Below are positions 57,206-64,000 of a DNA stretch of 64,000 bases, piece by piece. Source of the DNA: Letharia columbiana (Eukaryota > Ascomycota > Lecanoromycetes > Lecanorales > Parmeliaceae); contig NW_023501092.1 in NCBI RefSeq assembly GCF_014066305.1, positions 124,001 to 188,000 on the forward strand. Direction: 5' to 3'. Positions within the stretch are counted from its first letter, which is position 1. Every line of letters starts with the position of its first letter. The notes under the pieces are model-generated. The model was not told where the DNA came from. It saw nothing but the letters and a program-made list of their open reading frames with translations, and did no database searches. Both the position numbers and the translations under genes were made by a program.

Positions 57206-57898
57206 ATGTTGTTGACAGGCGGATCACCAGCACTAGAGCTAGCAGACTCCGTCACCGGTGCCAAAGACCTCAGACCTACATCCTCGCACTTCCTCTTCGA
57301 GACAGCCGCCGTGGTTACCTTCTTCAGTCTCCCCAACGAAATCAAAATTCAGATCGTCGAGACTACAGCGTCGTATGACATCGAGAACTTTGCTCTGTGC
57401 TGCGAGCTAGTCCATGGCCTCGCAGGAGCGACCTTGAGGCAGCATAAGGTGGACACCGAGTTGTACTCCAGGTTCGATTCGCCTCGCGTTTGGGACGCGG
57501 GAAATTCGGAGTGTCTAGCAGCCTATTGGAAAATCCAGGCTATATCAGCGAGCAGATGTCTTCGACTCTATCCTAAGATTGTCATCGTGGAGAATTGCAC
57601 GCTTTCGGACCAAGATCGCAGAAGAGCTAGGGGGCTCGGAGTACTGAGTGAAGTCAGGCGCATATGCGATGTCATCTTCAATGAATTTGACTCACCATGT
57701 ACGGACAAGGATGAAATGAAGGCTTGGCACGATGAAATCGGCGACGGTGAAGTAGGGGCAGCAAACTGCCTGTTGCTCACTCTGCTTCCGAATGTTGACC
57801 GATTATCTGTTGGGGAACTTGACTGTTTCGGCGAAGAGATGTCAGGTCTGATATACAGAAGCTCAAAAGCCAACGAGAAGGTTTCTTCACTGTTCTGA
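57206..57898 (+). CDS. F-box domain protein
   Basis: 230 aa, single exon, ATG 57206. An F-box-like helix pair at residues ~37-75, FFSLPNEIKIQIVETTASYD then IENFALCCELVHGLAGATL, suggests an SCF ubiquitin-ligase adaptor or a related accessory protein. The rest (CLRLYPKIVIVENCTL, TLLPNVDRLSVGELD) resembles the leucine-poor substrate region of fungal F-box proteins. It is shorter than the usual 400-600 aa and ends abruptly at KVSSLF, so it may be C-terminally truncated. The frame is otherwise intact. No similarity to the other two F-box-like proteins beyond the motif. Confidence 0.6.
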   Translation: MLLTGGSPALELADSVTGAKDLRPTSSHFLFETAAVVTFFSLPNEIKIQIVETTASYDIENFALCCELVHGLAGATLRQHKVDTELYSRFDSPRVWDAGNSECLAAYWKIQAISASRCLRLYPKIVIVENCTLSDQDRRRARGLGVLSEVRRICDVIFNEFDSPCTDKDEMKAWHDEIGDGEVGAANCLLLTLLPNVDRLSVGELDCFGEEMSGLIYRSSKANEKVSSLF

Positions 57899-58282
57899 GA
57901 ATACTTCAAGCGTTACATACATGGTCATAATGTAAGCTAGGGAAACGCGAAACCTTAGCTTTACATCAAAGTTCTTTAGGTACTTTGGCTACTTCTGACT
58001 TTACCGCTAGATTGTACTACGACCGAATCAGCTAGGTAAGGTAAGTGCGTGGCACGATTATAAGATCCAGAATATCCCCCACAAAATCCAATTGACGGAA
58101 ACCATGTTTATTCAAAATCGCAACAATACAGGTTATTCATCTGATGATGTCCTGTTTTAACACTTAATTCGTAAGAGCATCCATAACCTGAAAGAAATTT
58201 GGACCCTTTAAGAAGTCTACGAAATGAGGGTTCCGCGAAGAATTTGGTTCTAGCACGGTAGCATTGGATCTCCGAGATAATC
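57899..58282. other. Intergenic
   Basis: Nothing recognised. Confidence 0.5.
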
Positions 58283-59734
58283 ATGGCAAAGCCGCAGCAG
58301 ATTCGAAAGAAAAAGGTCAGTGCCCACTCGAAAATAGGGACTCGGCATTGCGATTCATCTCCCCCATCTTCGCCGAGGCCTACACTTGTATCTGACTCCA
58401 AAGCACCGACTACGGGGCGAAAGCGGAAGCAGAGAACCCTTCCGCTCTAGTACCAGCAAGACACCGGAGACGCATCAATCGAACATCGAGATAATCGAAG
58501 CGAGTCTTCTTCGTCGAGCACGAACTCTTATCGGATTTGGGACCGAGCTGAACGGTCGTACTGGGACTCGCTGTCGACGCTGCGTTTGACCCCCGACTGT
58601 CTAAGAGAACTTGATCGACAAAACGCTTTGATGAAGAAGAGTGTTCCTAAAACAATTCATGCGGTCGAGCATCCTGAACGCTGCGGAAGTGTATATCATT
58701 TTGCGCGCCACGGTGGTCCTGATCTTTCCGACATAAGAAATGTTGAGATTCTCCCTGCCTCATTGCTCATGGAATCCAGCCATTTACTGATCGGATTTTA
58801 GCATCGAAAACGAGTCTTGTCAAACCCGACTCTATGGTCATCAAGAAAAGCTAGCAAGTCTAAGCCAGACCGTAAGTCTCCCGTAGATGAAGAGGAGGAG
58901 ACAGGAGGCTCGTCGGCTTACGACTCGAATTTTGAGCACCATCTTACCCAGAACCACTTCTTCCGATGTAAATACCATGGGAAAAGGCCTGCGAATCACC
59001 AAGAGTGGGTTGAAGCCATAAAGCAGCCTCGGGCATCACTTTCGTCGTTGCGTATGTCCGATGAGTATGAGGCATTGTCAAGGGCCGCCGATGATGCGAG
59101 AAACGACAAAGGCCAGCTGATGATCCAAGTGCTCCCAAAGCTGATGGGTGAGAACAACAGCTACCGTTCGGGCAAAAGGGTAAAATTTGATAACTTGGAG
59201 CCTTTGACGCAAAGAATCCTCGACGCTCGGCCTGACTATTATGAAGGGCATCACGCGGGGCTAGAGAATCGATTACTTCGAGAGAAACTGAGGACGATCA
59301 TCACTCCCTCAATCCGCCAAGACACTCCCTTCTTGCCAAACTTCTTCGTGCAAATCAACGATGGCGGGGGCTCCTTTGCTGTAGCGGAGAGACGAGCTCG
59401 CCATGTTGGCGCGTTAGCAGCTCGAGGCATGCACCGTCTCCAGTGTCTTGGAAGGACAGAAGCTTACGACAGCAATGCATACACCATAAGCGCCATCTAC
59501 TACGGTCAATTTCTCAACCTGTATACCCACCATCTCACGCAGCCTGAAGGACCTGGCTCTCCTCCACATACACACATGATTGCGCTTAAGAGTGTACCTC
59601 TATTCGATTCTCCCGAGTCGTTGTACGAGGGATTGACTGCAATCAGGAATGCGAGCGAGAAGGCCAACGAGTACAGGGAGCAGTTCATCGAGAGCGCAAA
59701 CCTCAGACTAGAAAGCGACACTCCGCAGGATTAA
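58283..59734 (+). pseudogene. DUF7924-like gene, copy B, with two in-frame stops
   Basis: Function unknown. One frame runs from ATG 58283 to TAA 59734 (484 codons) interrupted only by TAG at 58448-58450 and TAG at 58799-58801. Blocks in order: basic leader MAKPQQIRKKK, TGRKRK, a Ser/Asn-rich linker, WDRAERSYWDSLSTLRLTPD, LRELDRQN, ARHGGPDLSDIRN, acidic Ser-rich linker, NHQEWVEAIKQPRASLSSLR, LPNFFVQINDGGGSFAVAE (family core), YDSNAYTIS, LYTHHLTQPEGPG and a C-terminal helical ANEYREQFIESANLR. The last 305 codons (58820-59734) are intact. No GT-AG intron obviously removes both stops, so a pseudogene is the best call, but splicing or readthrough cannot be excluded. Copy A is far more decayed. Confidence 0.7.
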
Positions 59735-61963
59735 GGACTCGGATGGTCCTGGGCCCACAGTCCTCTCTTACCTCTCGTCTTCAACTCAAATAGTTTTCCC
59801 AGAGAGCCACCTCTCAACGTCGCAGCAACGCACATTCAATCATCATTGACGGGTGCGTCCGATCTTGTCGGACCGAAGTCCACCAATACACCAATAGAAG
59901 AGTTCGTGGCGCTACCCCTAGAGCCAAAACCGGGCATCCTGCGAAGCAATGCCGTCCATAACATCAACAACCCATTTACAACCAACACCACCTGCATGAA
60001 CGTTTGCAATTCAAGATAAAAGGCCTCGACTCTGAAATAGACGAGCTGGAAATGATCCCATTTCCTAATGCCCGAAGAAACGACCAACACAGAAGAACAC
60101 GCCGACCAAGTACTCGAAGCCCCACTGTTAAGACTCCGCGACACCGTGGCATTGCAAGAGATCGCGGAGGGGGATCAGTACAGCGTGGACAGCATAAGGG
60201 CGACGATCGCTCGAAAGGTGAGAGCGTGTAGGAGACTGAAGGACGTGGATTGGGGTCCCAGCTCGATATAAGATGTCATCTTCTATGTGACATACTGAGA
60301 CTGCCACCTTGGAACGAATGAAATAGGCACACGACAAGAGATCAAAATTGGGTGGCGCCCCAAGGGTGTCGACATGAGCCTTAAATTTCCAGTGGGGCGA
60401 CATAGTCACTTCCATACAGGCTGCGACAATCGTAGTCTGCCTTTCCTAAGCAGATGGGGATCTAGAATGCGTCACATGTCAATCAAAGGACGGCGGAAAA
60501 AACACCGGCTAGTTCCAATGATTGCTGTTCAGGCAACAGTATCACGTCCGCAACATCTAAGTCTTGATTAGCGCTTTTCTATAGCAGACGAGGGCAAGAT
60601 CAAAAAGACTGTCTCCAGCATTACAATCTCCAGCTCATTGCGTTGTGGCCCTATTCTCATCTCATCTGCAACTGTCTTCAGACTTTCCTATAAGATGATA
60701 GTTCAATACCATGACAGGATAAAGTAACCTTCGGACCGCTTATAGCGAACCCCCTAATGCAGCGTAGCGTAGCTGGAATAGAACAATTTCGCTTCAACAA
60801 ACAAACAACATCATCAACCGCCACTAAACATAAACATAAGCTTGAATATGGAATATGGGATATGCGGTAGGATATATAAAGTACACTCAAACCCCCATTC
60901 CCCGCTGGCGCACCAACCGACCGACCGACCGACCCACACCACAAGTCTCCGCCACTCAACATGTGGGACCGACTAAACCCAACCAACCCCCCTCACCCAA
61001 ACCATTCCCACAGCCCCTCCACCTCACCAAACGCGCTCCGAACCTGCTTCCACCACATCCCACACAAACCCCAACCCACCACCTCATCCCCGCCCGCAAA
61101 TAAATCCTCCTCCAGACGACCCCTTCCTTCCTCCCACCCCTCTCCCCCCCCGGCCCAGCTCAACCCCCAAGCTGACACTGACCATTTCCTTACCCGCACT
61201 GCGACAAGCTGCACGGATTCCCCGCGCCACAATGCCGCAGGCGGCGGACTTATCGGGCCCGCTTGTACGGACGGGCCCATGCGGCGGGGTCGAAAGGGGG
61301 CGTGGGCTGTGGTTTTGTTTTCGCTTTTTGCGAGATGGGGGTTGGAGGGGTTGGAGGGGGGGGGTACGTACGGGGTCGTCGACGGGTGGGCGATGGTGAC
61401 GGAGAGTATGGGGGCGAGAGCGGTCGGGGGGTGGAGGGAGAGGAGCTTCATGTTTTTTTTGGTGGTGGTGGTGGTGGTGGTGGGGGGGTCGTTGGGAGAG
61501 TGACGCCTGTGTATCTTTGGTGCGAGGGGTTGGTTGGGAGGGTACAGAGAGTGAGTTGCACTGGGTGAGTAGGATTGGGGGACATCCAGGAGACAGAATG
61601 TTTCATATACCCTGGGCCTCGGAGCAAGGCGGGAACGAGGGCATGACGATCGGATAGCGAGCCGTCTTCGAGTAAAGAATGCTTTTGCCAAGTTGGGGTC
61701 TCAGGATAAGAACCGTACTTAGCGTTGCGCGGTATTTACGCAGCTTTCGCTAGACCATTCGCCAGGCTTCTGTAGCGGTTTATCTGCACCGAATTCGGCA
61801 CTTGGCACATGAACCCGGAGGGGCAGTGAAGTGCAGGCAAAGGAATAAGGCGGAGGATTGAGGAGATGGCGAAGTGTAGCTTCATGCGGAATTGGAGGGC
61901 AACGACAAAGTCATCACGCTAATTCTGTGTGCGCAGGAACTGCTCATAGCCATGTCGTTCGGC
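59735..61963. other. Unassigned, 2.2 kb
   Basis: 60068-60271 (plus, 67 codons, acidic, LRDTVALQEIAEGDQYSVDS) could be a small exon but nothing supports it. 60960-61700 is strongly pyrimidine-rich on the plus strand, then G-rich, opening long frames on both strands (plus 60961-61503, minus 61691-60993). A GACC microsatellite lies at 60917-60935 and a GGT run at about 61460-61485. Neither long frame shows a domain, so I call no gene. Confidence 0.35.
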
Positions 61964-63026
61964 CTAATGCCAATACCTGCTAGTCACAGACCTCACTTTC
62001 TCCCAAGCCTCATCCAACGCTTTCACTACATCCTCAGGCAGTGGTTCTTTGTCGAGGTCCTTTAAGTTTTGCTCAATGTGCTTCGTACTACGCCAGAAGT
62101 CAGCCGCTCTTTCCTCGGAGGCAATCTCGTCACCCTTTACTCACCTACTCGCCCCAATCAAAATCGCATCCGGATACTTCCTCCCCAGCTGCGAGTGGTG
62201 TGTCATCCACCTCAACGCCACCTCCGCCATCGTAAGCCCATGTTTGTCCGCCGCCGGCTTCACAATGTCGAGCGCTTCGAAGTATTCATCCTTGAAGTAT
62301 TTCGCCCTGTACATCTTACCCTGCCACTTCTCCGGATCGAATCTCGAGCCCTTCTCCACCTGCGCATCTTTCGAAAAGTTACCTGTAAAGAAGCCACCAC
62401 CGAGTGGATTGTATGCGTAGTAGCCCATACCGTAATGGCGTAGACAAGGGAACAGCTCCGCTTCAACGGTGCGGTTGAGGGCGTTGTAGATGCCTTGGTA
62501 GACGGACGGTTTGATCCAGCCGTGTGCTTCGCATATCTCGCAGATCTGAGCTACTTCCCAGGCCATGTAGTTTGAGATAGCGAACTTGTCGAAGAGACCC
62601 TGCTTGTGTAGCTCATTGACTTCTCGCAGGGTGTCGATGTAAGGGAGTCGTCCTGTCCGGTCCGTGCAGGTACCACATATCGACCTTCTTCGCATTCAGC
62701 GCCTTGAGGGACCTCTGCAGATTCTCCCTCAAATGCTCTGGTCTGTGTGTCCATTGCTCTTTATCCATGCCTCGCCCAACAGTCGGGTAGAACTTGGTGT
62801 CCATCACAATGCCCCTCTCTTGCCAATTGAGCTTGCCCAGGTATTCTTCGGAGGAGCCACTACCGTAGTATCGCGATGTGTCAACTTCATTATGGCCGTA
62901 GGACTGAAAAATGTCGAGGATCTGCTTCGCTTCACCAAGGTCGCTGACCCGCGATTGCTCTGCGCCGTTGCCAATGGTCATGGCGCCGAAGACGACATTG
63001 ACCGCGGATTTCGGTTGGGGTGCCAT
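61964..63026 (-). CDS. Aldo-keto reductase (AKR7 / aflatoxin-aldehyde-reductase type), one frameshift
   Basis: An NADPH-dependent reductase of aldehydes and ketones. ATG 63026; exon 1 to 62145, then a 57-bp intron (62088-62144, GTGAGT...GCGTAG, branch GGCTGAC), exon 2 62087-61964. Catalytic residues are present: Asp49 and Tyr54 in VDTSRYYGSG, Lys78 in MDTKFYP, His121 in WYLHGPD. Further blocks are AISNYMAWEVAQIC, YQGIYNALNRTVEAELFPCLRH (AKR7-like), YAYNPLGGGFFTG and a C-terminal ALDEAWEKV ending RYWH. Exon 1 is out of phase by one base: an extra A at 62641-62642 on the plus strand (GTAAGGG) breaks the frame at HGPDRTTP; without it the protein would be ~334 aa. This single homopolymer-adjacent indel may be a sequencing error or a fresh mutation. 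Confidence 0.8.
62088..62144 (-). other. Intron of the aldo-keto reductase gene
   Basis: GTGAGT donor, GGCGTAG acceptor, 57 bp; joins LIGAS to TKHIEQNL in phase. Confidence 0.8.
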
Positions 63027-63445
63027 GATGTGTGTATGCTACCAAAGGGGCGAGGACTGGTGATCAAGTTGAGTTGATTGCAGAGGCTGGAGCATGAGCA
63101 GCACTGTTGATATTTTTAATGAGACCTCTGGAAAAATCGGCACGGACTTAATTCGTACACGGACTTAAGGTAGAGTAGTGACGTACCTCCATGATACCCG
63201 GCAATCCTTAAAGGACACAGCCGAGAAACAAGGTTCGATGAGAGTGTTGGGTTGAACCGATGGGTGAGAGATTGTATCCTTGTGGTACTCTCAAATGCAT
63301 TGCGCATAAATAGCTTAGGTCAGTAAAGGGTATAAAGGGTTGAGTTGTATGGTTGGTGAATAATCCTTGGGGTTGCTGCAACTGGCCACGAGGGGGAAGG
63401 TGGCAGTGGTGATCCTTGTCGCTCTGTCCTGTTTCATGCGGTGTC
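63027..63445. other. Divergent intergenic region
   Basis: Upstream of the aldo-keto reductase and of the relic at 63446. Nothing recognised. Confidence 0.5.
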
Positions 63446-63740
63446 ATGGATATCGTTTCTGACGTACGCAGCAATTGTGAGTCTGGTCGAAGCCACAAAA
63501 AAGACTGTTGGCTTCATATAAGACTTGGAAGATGCCAAAGAAGATCGTGCGAAGATTGTGCGGGAGCTTCAAGGCTGTGCGGGCATTCTCCAGATGATCG
63601 CAGTCGCAGTCAAGCGAGACGCGAAGAGCCTTCCCAATCTGGCCTCCTTGGTGGTGCCCAATGGACCACTGGATCAGTACAAGAAGGAAATCGAGGAAAG
63701 ATCAGGAGTTCTACATCTCACTGCCCAGTGTTCCTCGTGA
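63446..63740 (+). pseudogene. N-terminal fragment of a fungal STAND/NLR-type protein
   Basis: It resembles the helical N-terminal domain that precedes NACHT/ankyrin-type regions in fungal STAND (NLR-like) proteins. From ATG 63446 there is a one-base frame slip within the first seven codons, then AAIVSLVEATKKTVGFI, a TAA at 63508-63510, DLEDAKEDRAKIVRELQGCA, LQMIAVAVKRDAKSLPN, LVVPNGPLDQYKKEIEE and a stop at 63740. The block order and spacing (about 100 residues) match that domain, but nothing of a NACHT domain follows up to the window end, so only the N-terminus remains. Two lesions make it dead. Confidence 0.65.
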
Positions 63741-64000
63741 AAGCGCACAAACTTTAACGTATTGCCGCTGGGAGGGGATAAGAAGTGCAACAGAGGATGA
63801 CACCGGTTCAAACCGCTTATTATTACTCCACGTTGAGATGGTCGTGTGGAAAGCCTTCACCCGATGAGCGAATTCTGGAAGTTTTCCGGAGCTTTTGCTC
63901 ACTGTGCTACCCTTGAAAGTGGGCACCTCATCTTGCGATCTTTCTTTGGGTATGTTAAGGCTAACAGTAGAAGGGGTAGAGGTTACGAAGGGTTGATGTT
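63741..64000. other. Window end, nothing recognised
   Basis: No continuation of the STAND-like frame and no new gene start. Confidence 0.5.

Noticed and set aside
56869..57378. 169-codon plus-strand ORF
   Set aside because: Overlaps the F-box gene in another frame; no family match.
60961..61691. Overlapping long ORFs on both strands (180 and 232 codons)
   Set aside because: Both arise from pyrimidine/purine-skewed low-complexity DNA; no domain, splice pattern or conserved motif favours either.

Overview
The window reads as a gene-poor accessory stretch of a filamentous ascomycete (Pezizomycotina) chromosome, most likely a dothideomycete. Spliceosomal introns are short (51-123 bp) with GT-AG, and once GC-AG, borders. 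The gene families are typically fungal: Sur7/PalI, GT34, GH12, F-box-like, Zn-cluster-type regulators, STAND/NLR N-termini and DUF7924-like proteins. Repeats carry extreme C-to-T decay at CpA, the signature of repeat-induced point mutation (RIP). Class assignment is inference; no rRNA or tRNA gene was seen.

Layout. 1-4769: a repeat-bearing proline-rich ORF, a homopolymer-dominated block (1690-3345) and GC-normal DNA with minisatellites. 4770-20037: two RIP-destroyed Ty3/gypsy LTR retrotransposons of about 7.1 kb in opposite orientation, tail to tail around a 1.0 kb spacer, making a palindrome of about 15.3 kb. 20038-22424: more RIP-type DNA, then a second homopolymer block. 22425-27700: a GT34 glycosyltransferase, a C2HC-finger protein and an alpha/beta-hydrolase relic. 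27728-29596: an apparently non-autonomous TIR element, followed by a decayed AT-rich minisatellite to about 30.25 kb.

30.8-42.4 kb: an F-box-like protein, a badly decayed DUF7924-like gene, a truncated copy of an F-box-like gene, a four-TM Sur7/PalI protein, the intact copy of that F-box-like gene, and a small three-exon hypothetical. 43.9-51.5 kb: a broken fungal-specific regulator divergent from an intact CobZ/TcuA-like flavoprotein, a class II aldolase remnant, and an intact secreted GH12 endoglucanase with a minisatellite in its upstream region. 53.2-64 kb: a broken GliT-type thioredoxin-reductase-like gene, an intact SAM methyltransferase, an F-box protein, a second DUF7924-like gene with in-frame stops, an aldo-keto reductase with one single-base frameshift, and an N-terminal relic of a STAND/NLR protein.

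How it fits together. About half of the recognisable genes are broken. Several breaks are single stops explicable as CpA to TpA changes, suggesting low-level RIP reaching genes near repeats. The regulator/flavoprotein pair, aldolase, reductase, methyltransferase and AKR could be remains of one or more metabolic clusters, but nothing proves a shared pathway. Intact genes (GT34, Sur7/PalI, FAD enzyme, GH12, methyltransferase) sit as islands between relics and repeats.
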